A DNA stretch of 64,000 nucleotides, taken from the NCBI GenBank assembly GCA_001839685.1, contig MLAK01000782.1, forward strand, positions 73,645 through 137,644, given 5' to 3'. Below, in pieces: positions 19,720 through 29,931 of the stretch; within the stretch, counting starts at the first letter, position 1; the number at the start of each line of letters is the position of its first letter. The notes below the pieces were generated by a model. That model was not told where the DNA came from. It ran no database searches and saw only the letters and a program-made list of their open reading frames with translations. The DNA comes from Tritrichomonas foetus. Its lineage: Eukaryota; Parabasalia; Tritrichomonadida; Tritrichomonadidae. The position numbers were made by a program, and so were the translations under genes.

Positions 19720-21033
19720 TAAATTTTATGTATTGTATTTCTTTTATATTTCAATTTATCTCTCTTTTTTTAGATATTACTGTCATAATGACAGTGTCAT
19801 TAAATCTGGATGACATCGATTAAAAATGGGATATTTGCACTGTTTTTGAATTTTGGGGATATGTCATTGATATCAGAGTTGTTATCACTTTCTTATATCT
19901 TTTTCTAAATACCATAAGTTAGAATGAATATCTTTTCAATTAATTTTTTCATGATAAAATACTGATATTCATAGCTCTTATTTGATTTCTCAGTTTAATG
20001 TATAATAAAGCTTGAGTTTCAACAAATGAGGTTTTCATTGTGACAATGGAATTGGGTTCATTAAAGAATCATTATTTTGATGATTTTCATGACTTGTTCT
20101 TCGAGTTAAATTTGCTCACAAAGAATAATGCTCAATTCTATTGATAAAAAATAGATCAATATACTTTTATACTGTTTTTTAAACATGGATATCTTATTTT
20201 GTGAAATTCGAAAATCATTTCAAGCATTATATATCTCATTTCAATAGTTAAATCTAGATAATAATCTGATTTTTATTTGTCTACATTATATAGAAAGTGT
20301 AGCATTGAAGAAAAATAACATCATCATCAGTGATTTCACACTTCGAAAAAGAAATATTAAATGGACAAATAAATATAGAAAATATTGTGAGATATTGAGA
20401 GGTTATGGCCGACCATAATGTGGCTCGTCTCTGAGATGGAGTTCTCTACCGTTCTCTCCGTAAGGGTCACGACAAAACTGATAACCCTACTATGAATGGA
20501 TGAAGTTTGTACTTTATCCATACCAGGGGTCAAATACTTTTTCTATCTATTTCCAATTATTTTCAAAAATCCTATCAAATTTTCTTTCTTTCGATTTTTT
20601 CTCGTTTTTGAGCCTGTTCTTTCGCCTCTTTTACGCTAAATTAATCGCTTTGAGATATTTCGAATATTATATGGAAATTTTACTTTTCATCGATTCCTCA
20701 TTGGATGTAAATGCCTATCTTCGCAACAGTTGAACGCTTTCCAGATTTGCCAAATCAATTTACCTATTTCTGGCCACAAATTATTAAAATCCGATATATT
20801 CGTGAAATCTAAAAATGAGGAATATAAAAAAAAAATCATTAAGCATATTTATTATCATAGTAAAAATCTATTAAACCGTTGTTTGAGCGCCGCAGTTCAT
20901 CAAAAATTATTACATTAAAAAATAATTCGAAAACAATAAAAAATTAAAAGACGTAGGCCTAAATCATGGCTATTCACTCTATAATATGATATTACACAAT
21001 TCATACTTTGACAAAAACTGTCCATCAAAAGAT
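19720..21033. other. 1.3-kb convergent intergenic region with RNA candidate
   Basis: Lies between two converging genes. Apart from the structured block at 20399-20542 (listed separately) it contains only short ORFs that do not look like genes. Confidence 0.4.
20399..20542 (+). ncRNA. candidate structured RNA, unknown class
   Basis: A G+C-richer block in AT-rich spacer. GGTTAT (20401-20406) pairs with ATAACC (20481-20486); inside this, TCGT pairs with ACGA, ATGGAG pairs with CTCCGT, and CCA-TAATG-TGG forms a small hairpin. Downstream, ATGGATGAAGT and ACTTTATCCAT form an 11-bp stem around a TTGT loop, flanked by complementary ACCC/GGGT, and the block ends at TTTTT (20538-20542), as expected for RNA polymerase III. 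It lacks tRNA A/B-box or D/T-arm features and I could not match it to U1-U6, SRP, RNase P/MRP or C/D snoRNA motifs. No ORF fits the block. Confidence 0.35.
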
Positions 21034-21759
21034 TCAATAAAACATTGGCTGATAAAATGGCTGGTTGACTGCGAACCCTGGCATTGAAAAGTTTCTCATG
21101 AGTGGCTGAGGTGCGTTCGACGTCTCTTGGAAAAGCTGCGTCTGGGCTCTGCAAGTGGAGAGTGGGGTGCCGCTTGAAAAACCGCTGGCCGATTTGTAAT
21201 TGAGTCCTTTGTCCATTTGAATCTGCGTTTCGATGAAATTGATGCAATCCTGGAGCCGGCTATTATTCAAGAAAATTCCGTATTTCTTACAAATCGCGCC
21301 TTCCCAGTGGTGGTAAAGGGAGCTGTTCGACCGTTGGCTGCCTGTTGTTTTTCTGTAAACCTGCCAGAAGCTCCAGGGAATTTTTTGATTCCATGAAGAT
21401 TTATAATACGCGAATACGCACTTCACAATTGCAAGGTCTTCCTCTATAGTGAACTGAGATGGCTTCATTTTGTTTCGGGCTGAAGATCTTTCTGATGTTG
21501 GCTGAAGGTCGTTTCCTTCATCATTACTTTCATAATCAGGCTCATTTGGCTGTGCGTGATATGTTAGAGAAGTATTCGTGCTTTGATTAGCGGACGAGGT
21601 CTCAGGCGAATTATTGAAATATGAGGGATTTGGAATGTTTGATTGTAGAGAAGGGATTGCTCGTTCTCGGTTGTCGATACTTGGAAGGTCAAGATTGATG
21701 ACTGGCATTGTTGAAGCAAAACTGGAAATGGGTGGCAAGATCGTCCTGCTGGCGCTCAT
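21034..21759 (-). CDS. SANT/Myb-like domain protein, probable transcription regulator
   Basis: 241 residues. The N-terminal 90 residues are Ser/Asn/Pro-rich and disordered. Residues about 98-165 form a helical domain starting KPSQFTIEEDLAIVKCV and containing regularly spaced tryptophans (SSWNQKIPWSFWQVYR ... LYHHWEGAICKKYG), typical of SANT/Myb-related or MADF-like DNA-binding folds. The tail is Gln/Pro-rich with aromatic residues. No second Myb repeat is visible. Trichomonads have many single-domain Myb-like factors, so a transcription role is likely but the target is unknown. Less AT-rich than its flanks, supporting a real gene. It is convergent with the upstream coiled-coil gene. Confidence 0.6.
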   Translation of the reverse strand: MSASRTILPPISSFASTMPVINLDLPSIDNRERAIPSLQSNIPNPSYFNNSPETSSANQSTNTSLTYHAQPNEPDYESNDEGNDLQPTSERSSARNKMKPSQFTIEEDLAIVKCVFAYYKSSWNQKIPWSFWQVYRKTTGSQRSNSSLYHHWEGAICKKYGIFLNNSRLQDCINFIETQIQMDKGLNYKSASGFSSGTPLSTCRAQTQLFQETSNAPQPLMRNFSMPGFAVNQPFYQPMFY

Positions 21760-22648
21760 TTATTTTCTGAAGATTGATGAGTCCTCTCAAAACCGGATTG
21801 AGATAAGAAATATCTCTAGCTTTTGAGAGGTTGCTCTGAATTTTTGAAAAAATCTTTAGAATTGTTTGATAATTTCCAAAATATATTTATTTTGATCATG
21901 ATAATTGAAAAATGCAGTTAATACGAATAATCATTTATAGAATTATTCTATGTGTTATTCTTCATTTGTATAATTTATTTATCAAAGCACATTTTGAATG
22001 TTGTTTCATTTGAAAAATTGCAGTGTGTAAATTTTACTCTGAGAAATTAAATGAAATTTCGAAATTTTCTAGAAATTTTTATTCAAAAAAATAATTTTTT
22101 ACCTATAATGGTAGTATATTGGAAATATTTAAAATACTATTTAAAATATGCAAAAAGATACCCTGGTTAGATTTCATATGAATCCAAATTTCTTCAGAAA
22201 TTCAAATTTTGATAAAATTTCCACTAATTTTTCACAAATTATTCAATCTGAATTTTATCATTATTCAATTTCATATAAATACGTATTGCTCCTTATTTAA
22301 TTAATCATCTTTAAAAGAGATTAATAGATAGAAACAGGCGCCAAAAAATGTCCAACGAGGATTGTTGGAAAAGCTCGTTTTTTTCAGATAAACTCAAATT
22401 TAAATTTAAAGAAATTTCTATTATCATATTCAAAACTGTAGATTTTTTGATACAATTAGTGAAGATTATTTTTCGATTTCAATAGTTATACGAGAAGATA
22501 TCTTATATCATGATTATCATTGGTCGTTATGATCCCTAATTATATGTATCTTATAATTTTTCAGTTACATATTGAAACAGGAAAAATCATTTTAGCTTGC
22601 TAGTATAGATAAGAAAGTTGTTTTTTCCATGATAAATAATGAGATATC
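21760..22648. other. intergenic, AT-rich
   Basis: Holds the presumed promoter of the SANT gene. No other gene, repeat or RNA recognised before the transposon starts at 22649. Confidence 0.4.
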
Positions 22649-23656
22649 AGATGTATACAAACCAAATAGTCTTAACGTACGAAATCACTAAAATGATCCT
22701 TATCATCAGTATTACTTAATACCATCAGTCAAAAATCAAAACCCAAATAGCTAAAAGAATGACGAAAATTTCCCTTATCGCAAACTTCGCAAATGGCCGA
22801 ATTCAAAAATATTTCGAAAATGATTCTGAAGAAGCTATTGTTTCAGTTTTCGGGTGAACAGCTTTCAGTCAATTGTTAAATCTATATTTTATAGTTATGA
22901 GCCATATTTATTCATAGTTTTGAAATTTTGCAACAATTAAACCGAAAAAAGAGCGATTTTGGAGAAAGCCTAAAAAAAAATTGTGAGAAGCTTTTTTTCC
23001 AAGAATCACAAAGATTATAATACTGCTTCCCATAATTCTATTTACACTTCTTCTATCGATTTTTAATTAAAAATCGCGAAAATTTTGATAGTTTTAACTC
23101 AGTGATGTTGAATTAATTCAATTTCCATTTGACAAATATGAATGTATTGAAATCTTTTCTGTCATAAAATTTTAGTATATGAAGAAAATAGACTGGCAGT
23201 CCTCAACAGCACATTCTCAAGCAGGGATACAGATACAACGATTGAAAGACCAAATCAAGAAAAATGGAATCCAATATGTTTTTTTCCAGACTCGATGCCA
23301 AGTGAATTTTCTGATGACTCGCCATTTAGATGGCAAAACATTCGTAATCTTCTCATTGATGCCTAAATTTTTTTTATTTATATCAAAATTATTAATATTT
23401 TTTTTATACTTCATTTTTGTATTTTGGAAAACATTATAATTTTCGATGGAGGGTCATATGATAATAAAAAGCACGATTTATGATAAGAAATAATCAAGAT
23501 ATTAATGCTATAAAATCACTTTTTATCTCAATAATTCTCAGAAATTTCTGTGGGGTTTATTTTTTTCTCACAATTTTTTTTTGGATTTGGTTTTCTCTGT
23601 ATCTTGATTATTAAATTATAATATTTATATATTATTAATAGGATTACAATTAAATA
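22649..23656 (+). mobile_element. MITE-like DNA transposon, copy 1, 3' end lost in gap
   Basis: About 1,008 bp that match 30704-31713 with only some 7-10 differences (single substitutions and homopolymer length changes). It begins AGATGTATACAAACC, the terminal inverted repeat seen complete in copy 2. The right end, about 88 bp in copy 2, falls in the N run 23657-23918. The left flank is GAGATATC, so a target duplication of that octamer is predicted in the gap. The only ORFs (32 codons at 22759 and 86 codons at 23179) are shared with copy 2 but match no transposase I know. Confidence 0.85.
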
Positions 23657-23918
23657 NNNNNNNNNNNNNNNNNNNNNNNNNNNNNNNNNNNNNNNNNNNN
23701 NNNNNNNNNNNNNNNNNNNNNNNNNNNNNNNNNNNNNNNNNNNNNNNNNNNNNNNNNNNNNNNNNNNNNNNNNNNNNNNNNNNNNNNNNNNNNNNNNNNN
23801 NNNNNNNNNNNNNNNNNNNNNNNNNNNNNNNNNNNNNNNNNNNNNNNNNNNNNNNNNNNNNNNNNNNNNNNNNNNNNNNNNNNNNNNNNNNNNNNNNNNN
23901 NNNNNNNNNNNNNNNNNN
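23657..23918. other. assembly gap (N run)
   Basis: 262 Ns. It interrupts the right end of transposon copy 1, consistent with assembly failure at a repeat. Confidence 0.99.
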
Positions 23919-25218
23919 ATTTACATGGATAAGCTCCTTCAAAAGGATTTTAAGAAAGAAAAAAAAATTATGCCCAAAAAATAAGATTCTCAAATAATTT
24001 CAGAATTAAATTCAATTTCCTTCTTTATTAATAAGAATGTTCATGATTTTGTGTGAGTTGAATACAATTGGTTCATTAGATTTTGATCAAATATCGAATT
24101 TTTTTTGAGAACGTAATTCTCGACAACCAAAAGACGAAAATGCTTTATAAATCGATGTTAATACATTCTGACGAAATTGTGCATGTTGGCAAAGTTTGAA
24201 AAAAAATCTAAGCATCAATCTTTCGGAAAATTCAAATTCAATAAAATTGGTGTATTGCAAGATAAATTCGATAAAATTGTCCACATAGTAGGGATAATAT
24301 AGAGAAATATTTGAGTAACTCTTTGATCTAGTGGAAAGGGCAAAATCTTTCATCTGCCTGGAGATTTTAGAAATAACGTGTAATTTCGAAAATAGTAATC
24401 AAGCGAATTTTGGCATTTTTTATTGGTTGAGATCTATTCAGCAAAAATTCGTTGCTGTAAATTAAGCATCAGAGAGTCGGGAAGTTGTTTCNAANATNCG
24501 AAAAAGTTCAGTTNANTTAATGAAAATAAACGTATTTCCAGGTTGTGTACTTTTGTTTGTATACATCTGAGATATCTCAATTTTGAAAAGACGAATTTCA
24601 AAAGAAATTCTCAAAACTATTTGAAAATAATGAATTCATTTTCGGGTTTGGATTTCAGAAAGTAAGGAGCGTGTTTGAGAAAAAATTGGGAAATCTTGAC
24701 ATTTTGAAAACTCTTGTATACTCTTCTTTTTGCATATATAAGAATAATTTTGCCACAAGAAACACAAATAATCTTCCTTCATTCAATTTTTCATATTGAA
24801 AATCTTGAAATGTGACCAGTTTTGCCGTGAACATTTTTGGCAATTTGACTTTTTATTTGACCTTAAATGTTCACGTAAAACTAGTCGCACGTTATCTACT
24901 TAAAAATTGTAAAAATCATGGTGTTTTCGACATTAGAACATAATTAAATACTAATTCATTCTTTGACTCATCACTAATCTCCAATTACTCAAGCAAACAA
25001 TGATTTTATCTTTTCGGGCTTATTTCTTATTTTCTCTTCCATGATCTCATACTCATCAGTTTTATGTTCAAATACAAGTTTCTTTCTTTAGATATCAGGA
25101 TAATCAACACCCGATAATTTTCATTGGGAAAATGTCTCTCCATATTTATATAGAAAAGGCTGTTCTGCCATTATGACCAATTATACATTCAAAAAAGATG
25201 GTATACGTTTACTAATTC
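23919..25218. other. gene-poor spacer with palindromic repeat
   Basis: A few ambiguous N bases at 24492-24516. An 88-codon minus ORF at 24087-24353 has an ATG and helical content (IEFILQYTNFIEFEFSERLM) and may be a fragment of a repeat protein; I do not call it a gene. The palindromic element copy 2 is at 24814-24892. Confidence 0.4.
24814..24892. repeat. 80-bp imperfect palindromic element, copy 2 (inverted)
   Basis: Its reverse complement starts GTGCGACTAGTTTTAC and ends CAAAACTGGTCAC, aligning over its full length with 14166-14249 with small differences only. Self-complementary arms again include GTGAACATTT and ATGTTCACG. Confidence 0.65.
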
Positions 25219-25782
25219 ATGTCCCTTTGGAGTGCTCACATATGCAAAGCATTACAAAAAATGGAGGATACACCATCCGATTTTCTTCCTCCTTATGATG
25301 AAGATGCTGTCCATAACACTGAAGAAATCATAAAAATGATGCAAAGAGTTATCGAAGAAACAGACGAATCACTTCAACATCGCTCAGTTATTCTTAAATT
25401 ATATGTCGAACGTCTTCAATCCGGTATTTCACTTTATAATCGAGCAAGATTAAATCGCATTGTCGAAATCAGAGATAAATCGCGTGGAATTCCAAGCCCA
25501 GAGATTCGAAAGAATATGACTCCTCATGAAATTGAATTTCTTGGGAGTTATTCAAAGGCAGTTGCAACTTATAATAAAGCTTTGGATTTCGATGTAACGG
25601 AACCGTTTATGCCTCCGCAAGGATTGAATGCTGAAGTTAAAGCACTGCGTGATGCTGAATCAATCATGGCAGGCGATGGCTACATCTCCCTCCGCCAAAA
25701 TGATATATTAACATTGAGAACAAATGTTGCTAAAGAACTAGAGAAGCTCGGATTTGTACAAATTACGCAATATTTGAAATAA
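25219..25782 (+). CDS. SLD5: GINS complex subunit Sld5
   Basis: 187 residues, slightly shorter than human GINS4. A helical A-domain (about 20-115) includes the family pattern LKLYVERLQSGISLYNRARLNRIVE (ERxxYxLxxYxRxRLxKIE in Sld5), then MTPHEIEFLGSYSKAV (SPEELxFAxxY) and a short C-terminal B-domain beginning EVKALRDAES and ending in an LRTNVAKELEKLGFVQI segment (YxxIxxLLxxGxVxLI). GINS (Sld5, Psf1-3) joins Mcm2-7 and Cdc45 in the CMG replicative helicase. Nucleus. The ATG at 25219 is the first in frame. Convergent with the downstream longin gene, with a 55-bp minisatellite between them. Confidence 0.8.
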   Translation: MSLWSAHICKALQKMEDTPSDFLPPYDEDAVHNTEEIIKMMQRVIEETDESLQHRSVILKLYVERLQSGISLYNRARLNRIVEIRDKSRGIPSPEIRKNMTPHEIEFLGSYSKAVATYNKALDFDVTEPFMPPQGLNAEVKALRDAESIMAGDGYISLRQNDILTLRTNVAKELEKLGFVQITQYLK

Positions 25783-26446
25783 CATGTCTTTTATTTTGAA
25801 TCAGTATAGAATTTTATTGTCGATTTATTAAATTATATATTTATGACTGATTTTCTAATCTGTTTTGGTATTAATCCTATCCTATTTAATTAAGACTTTT
25901 ATCAAACCTTGAGAATACTACTCTAAAATCGTTTTTATCATAAAAATGGAGGATATGTGATATAAAATGCGAATTCATCAAAAATAATGCTACGCTTTTC
26001 GTTATTCTAAATCTTTTTAGGCACTAGCGCGAACCCTATTCTATCACCATTAAAATAATACTAAGTTGACTAGATATTATTAATAATCATCGACTAGTAT
26101 AACGAGAATTTCTGAACAGCACATTTTTTTTCGAAGTGTCTTCTTTAGATGAATTCGATGAATATGTATAAAAATTTTTTGAAATATCTTCATTACTAAA
26201 TCGGGCAATTAATATGATGAAAATAAAAATTTCTCGAAATGTCTTCATCACTTAATCGGACAATTAATATGATGAAAATAAAAATTTCTCGAAATGTCTT
26301 CATCACTAAATCGGACAATTAATATGATGAAAAGAAAAATGCATGTGCCGATGAAAAGAGGGATTCATGCATCCTGATGAACAGCAAAGTGGAAAATGCT
26401 CAGAAGTAGCATTGAGAAATGATATAAAGTATGTAATAAATAACAT
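25783..26446. other. convergent intergenic region with minisatellite
   Basis: AT-rich; contains the 55-bp-period array at 26170-26336 and nothing else recognised. Confidence 0.5.
26170..26336. repeat. 55-bp minisatellite, 3 copies
   Basis: Three tandem units, each containing CTTCATCAC-T-AATCGGACAATT and AATATGATGAAAA. The phrase AAAAATTTCTCGAAATGTC recurs exactly 55 bp apart (26225 and 26280). The first unit is the most diverged. Confidence 0.85.
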
Positions 26447-27226
26447 TTATTGTTCTGATTCATTCGAAGAGCATTTGAATAAGTTAAAATCTTCGCAATA
26501 GAAAGCAAATGCGAAATATACCAAAAGCAAAACGCCAATCACCAACATAATCAAAAATCGGTATCTTCGGAAGAAGAATAAAAACCCATATACGTTTTGA
26601 TTAGGCTCAATTTCATCGAATCTTTCCGGAATACTTCCAACCATGCTCTCTTGATCTCCATACATTTGAGAAGCAAACGGATTCGGAATCGATGCTAAAG
26701 AAGAGTCCTCTTTGTTGTTCAGAAGTGGGTCGTTAATATTAACTATTGGTTCCTCCATCATTTCGTGCTGTTCCCTTTCGGCGCGAACGAGGGACGGGCG
26801 CAATTTTTCATTATAGGAATCATACATTTCTTTTATTTTTGGGCAAAATTCGTCACTTTTTTCACCTGGAGCAATCGTTAAAGAAATAGCTCCGTAGTTT
26901 TGTGTCCATTGTTGTTTGAGTGTCGTTAAAAATTTACCAACTTGTCGAGTTTCAACATTTTTGTCGCATACGCATAGAAAAACTATTTTGTTTGAGTCGG
27001 TCGAAGCGGTGTATAAGAAATTGTTTTGCTCAATTACGGAAAATGGAGATGATGTATCCAATTTCTTTAAAATTTTCAACGTTTTTTCGTGAATGTCTGG
27101 TAAATCAAGTGGGTAATTGACTAGTGGTACTTCGTCTCGTGCAATTACAACATATTTGAACATGCAGGCTTCGATATCTGACATTTTCACCGATATAAAT
27201 AAACGGTCTCCCCGATCGCAAATCAT
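26447..27226 (-). CDS. longin-domain membrane protein without SNARE motif
   Basis: 259 residues from the first ATG; Met15 (27182-27184, MSDIEACMFKYVVIARDE) is an equally good start. Residues about 20-135 form a longin domain (MFKYVVIARD... LVNYP ... YTASTDSNKIVFLCVCD... VGKFLTTLKQQW), as in VAMP7, Ykt6 and Sec22. A C-terminal hydrophobic anchor lies at about 223-245 after FFFRRYRF, with a short lumenal tail. The part between (about 140-215), where R-SNAREs have a 60-residue heptad motif with a central Arg, is instead acidic, with DPLLNN and NPFASQMYG (NPF) and no heptads. So this is a tail-anchored longin, phytolongin-like, likely in endosomal/Golgi traffic but not itself a fusogenic SNARE. 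Confidence 0.65.
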   Translation of the reverse strand: MICDRGDRLFISVKMSDIEACMFKYVVIARDEVPLVNYPLDLPDIHEKTLKILKKLDTSSPFSVIEQNNFLYTASTDSNKIVFLCVCDKNVETRQVGKFLTTLKQQWTQNYGAISLTIAPGEKSDEFCPKIKEMYDSYNEKLRPSLVRAEREQHEMMEEPIVNINDPLLNNKEDSSLASIPNPFASQMYGDQESMVGSIPERFDEIEPNQNVYGFLFFFRRYRFLIMLVIGVLLLVYFAFAFYCEDFNLFKCSSNESEQ

Positions 27227-27511
27227 CTTGATAAATGTTATGGGTTTATCTCAAAATGAAATTACTATTATTCGTAGGAAACCTTTGCAGGAATCTTTAA
27301 ACCACTAACTAATAGTATTAAAATGAATTTCAAACAACTCAAAAAAAAAAATTGATTGTTGAAACTGATGATTAAAAAACTGATTATTAATCAAAAAGTA
27401 TACCAGATTCTAGCAACTAATGCAAGTCAATGAGTATGTAGCATAGAATAATAAAATAAATTCTTTTATTCATAAAAAAATATTAGAAATAAGTAAAGAT
27501 TGATTTTGCAC

Positions 27512-28399
27512 TCACAAAATGGTGAGGTTAATTTGCGCCATTTTCAGTTTCGCCTGTTCGACAGTTACCGAATCGCTCGTCAGTGCCTGCGGTGGAAAGG
27601 CCACATCTAGTTTGAGTTTCTTTCCGCGGAAGTCTGGTCTGTTTTGCATTATGTATTCTTTTAGGTCACCTATTGTTGCTGATGTATTTACAGATAGAGT
27701 TACTAATTGGTCGGGCATTTGAACTCTAATTTTTGTCGCTGGACGGCCTGGAACAGCAAAATTGGTTTCACCGCCTCCAGCTTGAGGCGAAGGTCTAGGT
27801 GGCGGTGCTGCTTTGTTAGATGGTCCACCACCAAACGTGTGAGCTTTCCCGCCAAATGGATTGAATGGCTTCGGTTTTGGAACATAATCTTTTTCTCGAT
27901 TATCTTCAATTTCAACATCGAGTTGGACTCCTGACTTTTGGAGCTCTCTTGGAATCATTCCACGCGAGACTGCCTGAAGAAATTCTTGGTTTTGTGGATC
28001 TTCATTTGATCGGAAATCACCATCGTCGACTTGGAAGCCGTTTTTCCAGAAAGTAACTTTGATCTTTTCAACTTTGTCATCACCTGCATCAAAATTCTGT
28101 TCTTGTTGAGCATGATGGAAAATATCGTCTATCATACTTTGAGGATTTGGATTGGAGCCTCCTGGCGCCGGTCTGTGTGGCTGGCCAGTAGGCCTTGGTT
28201 GTGAAGGTCGCTGAGGTTGTGGCTGTGGTGCTGGACGCTGTTGAGGCGCTGGGCGTGTTTGTGGAGGGGGATTCGGATTTTGATAATAGAGTTCGATAGC
28301 TTGTGAAAGGTCGCCATTTGCCATTTCGAGGAATTGTTTGGCCTGTTGAGCTGTACTACATGTAATGCTGACAAAGCTTGCAATATCTGCGTCACTCAT
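27512..28399 (-). CDS. p47/Shp1-type UBA-SEP-UBX cofactor of Cdc48/p97
   Basis: 295 residues with the full p47 (NSFL1C) order: UBA-like helices at 1-42 (FVSITCSTAQQAKQFLEMA), a Pro/Gln-rich linker, an SEP domain at about 105-165 (VTFWKNGFQVDDGDFR ... FLQAVSRGMIPREL), a second Pro-rich linker, and a UBX domain at about 215-295 with the FPP loop (FPR-like) that contacts Cdc48 (VAFPPQALTSD). Such adaptors recruit the Cdc48 AAA-ATPase to ubiquitylated substrates in ER/Golgi membrane fusion, autophagy and protein degradation. UBX ends flush with the C-terminus, as usual. Start is the first ATG. Divergent from the plus-strand gene starting 305 bp away. Confidence 0.9.
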   Translation of the reverse strand: MSDADIASFVSITCSTAQQAKQFLEMANGDLSQAIELYYQNPNPPPQTRPAPQQRPAPQPQPQRPSQPRPTGQPHRPAPGGSNPNPQSMIDDIFHHAQQEQNFDAGDDKVEKIKVTFWKNGFQVDDGDFRSNEDPQNQEFLQAVSRGMIPRELQKSGVQLDVEIEDNREKDYVPKPKPFNPFGGKAHTFGGGPSNKAAPPPRPSPQAGGGETNFAVPGRPATKIRVQMPDQLVTLSVNTSATIGDLKEYIMQNRPDFRGKKLKLDVAFPPQALTSDSVTVEQAKLKMAQINLTIL

Positions 28400-28704
28400 T
28401 TGTCAAAAATGACATGTTAAGTAAAAAATACATCGAAATTATCCTTGATGATAAAATTTACAACATGATTTCGCATTTGTCACTTCTGAATGGAATATGC
28501 TATACTGATTGCATGAATGTGTTCACGTATGTCGTACTGTCTGAAGGTCGGATTTTCATTCTATAGTCATATCTATGACATAAATTTTCCAAGACAAATT
28601 TTCTGTCGTTATTTGACCAGACAAAAACTTATCGTCATATTCAAAAAACTATAAGGCTTTGAATTGACATCAACTTTTTGATAAAACTACATCAGATCAT
28701 AAAA

Positions 28705-29877
28705 ATGTTTTTACAGACTGAAAACAGAGTGTCTGGATGGCTCGATTACCATGAATTTGTTGATGGTTTTAACAAAATTTATGCAGTTGATCCTAAGACA
28801 GCAAAACTCGGAATTGAACAATTGAAAGCATGGAACATCAAAAATGACAAGAGTGTTTTCGTTGAATCAACCTACCGGCTTAGAGAATTACTTTTATGTA
28901 ACGATCGAAGCCCCAAAACACTGGATAACCTGTTTTACATCATCCAAAAAATTGGCAAACGAATTATCAGCAAAGTTCCAAAAGATGACCAATATTTCAA
29001 AACACTGGCTAAATATGTAAGTGATCTCGATTTTGAGATCAATAGAGATGAAATTATAGATTTAGCCATTTTCGTTTTCAATTTTCTAAAAGATTGTTTT
29101 TGGAAGAAAACAATAGAGACACGTCAAAAGAAAATTGATGAATATACAGAATCTCTGACTCAGTATTTTGTTGATTCACAAACACAAGAATATATTGTTA
29201 ATGGAAAAAGTAGCTTTATTTTATTTTTCTCTCCCCATTTTGTTGATTTACTTTGTAATGAAGAAGAAGAAATTTTTGGCTTTGAAAAATCAAAATTTAT
29301 AGAAAAATTGCCGAAATTTTTAGAGGAAGTCGATTCACAATTAAATAATAAATATAAAACTGGATTTATTCTTGAACTTGCTGAACATTTAATTCAAGGG
29401 AGTGAATGGGCTATTGAAATATTAAATTATTTCATTGAAGAAAAAATATGCAATATTGAAACACTTTCAGAATTTGTATTTTGTTTCCCAACAATCAGCG
29501 AGCAAGCTGAAAGTTTCTTTGAACAGCATGAAATTCCGATAAAACTATCGAATAATAATATTTGGCCGTCATCACCAATTGGAACATGTCCATATTTAGC
29601 GCCACCTGGTGACATTGATTCTAGTTTAGTTGGTTTCGCTGAATCAGATAAACCCAAAAATAAATCCCAAAAGCCAAAAAATGACACAAAAAAACAAATA
29701 AAAACTGATCCAAAGGCAACAGTGAAAATTCAAACTAGAAACTTTATCACCAAAGGACCAAAAATTGAAAAACCAGGACCAAAAATTGAGAAGCCAACAA
29801 TTTCCGTTGAAAAACCATCATCTAAAAAGATGATTATTACTTTTGCACCGAAAAAAATTAATGACAGTGACAAATAA
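28705..29877 (+). CDS. conserved-looking protein of unknown function
   Basis: 390 residues from the first ATG (28705). N-terminal 290 residues are helical with an alternating acidic/hydrophobic pattern (LDYHEFVDGFNKIYAV could be an EF-hand-like or winged-helix segment). The last 90 residues are Lys/Pro-rich with a repeated KGPKIEKPGPKIEKP motif, likely disordered and basic. I do not recognise a family. The TAA is followed in frame by 17 more sense codons (29878-29928) before TAG, with coding-like composition, so the annotated C-terminus may be recent or read through. Shares a 305-bp divergent spacer with the p47-like gene. Confidence 0.6.
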   Translation: MFLQTENRVSGWLDYHEFVDGFNKIYAVDPKTAKLGIEQLKAWNIKNDKSVFVESTYRLRELLLCNDRSPKTLDNLFYIIQKIGKRIISKVPKDDQYFKTLAKYVSDLDFEINRDEIIDLAIFVFNFLKDCFWKKTIETRQKKIDEYTESLTQYFVDSQTQEYIVNGKSSFILFFSPHFVDLLCNEEEEIFGFEKSKFIEKLPKFLEEVDSQLNNKYKTGFILELAEHLIQGSEWAIEILNYFIEEKICNIETLSEFVFCFPTISEQAESFFEQHEIPIKLSNNNIWPSSPIGTCPYLAPPGDIDSSLVGFAESDKPKNKSQKPKNDTKKQIKTDPKATVKIQTRNFITKGPKIEKPGPKIEKPTISVEKPSSKKMIITFAPKKINDSDK

Positions 29878-29931
29878 GACGATAATCAAGAAAAAGATTC
29901 ATTGGTTTATGTGCCACCTTCAAAGAAATAG

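Noticed and set aside
20399..20486. tRNA-like closing stem
   Set aside because: No D-arm, anticodon arm or T-loop (GGTTCRA) can be placed; kept only as an unclassified RNA candidate.
20500..20918. Two short plus ORFs (77 and 62 codons) after the RNA candidate
   Set aside because: The first overlaps the hairpin and T-run, both have low-complexity AT-driven composition and no conserved pattern.
23625..23993. 122-codon minus ORF spanning the N run
   Set aside because: Mostly unknown bases; an artefact of translating N.
24087..24353. 88-codon minus ORF with ATG
   Set aside because: Possible fragment of a helical repeat protein, but isolated and without a family match; not enough to call a gene.
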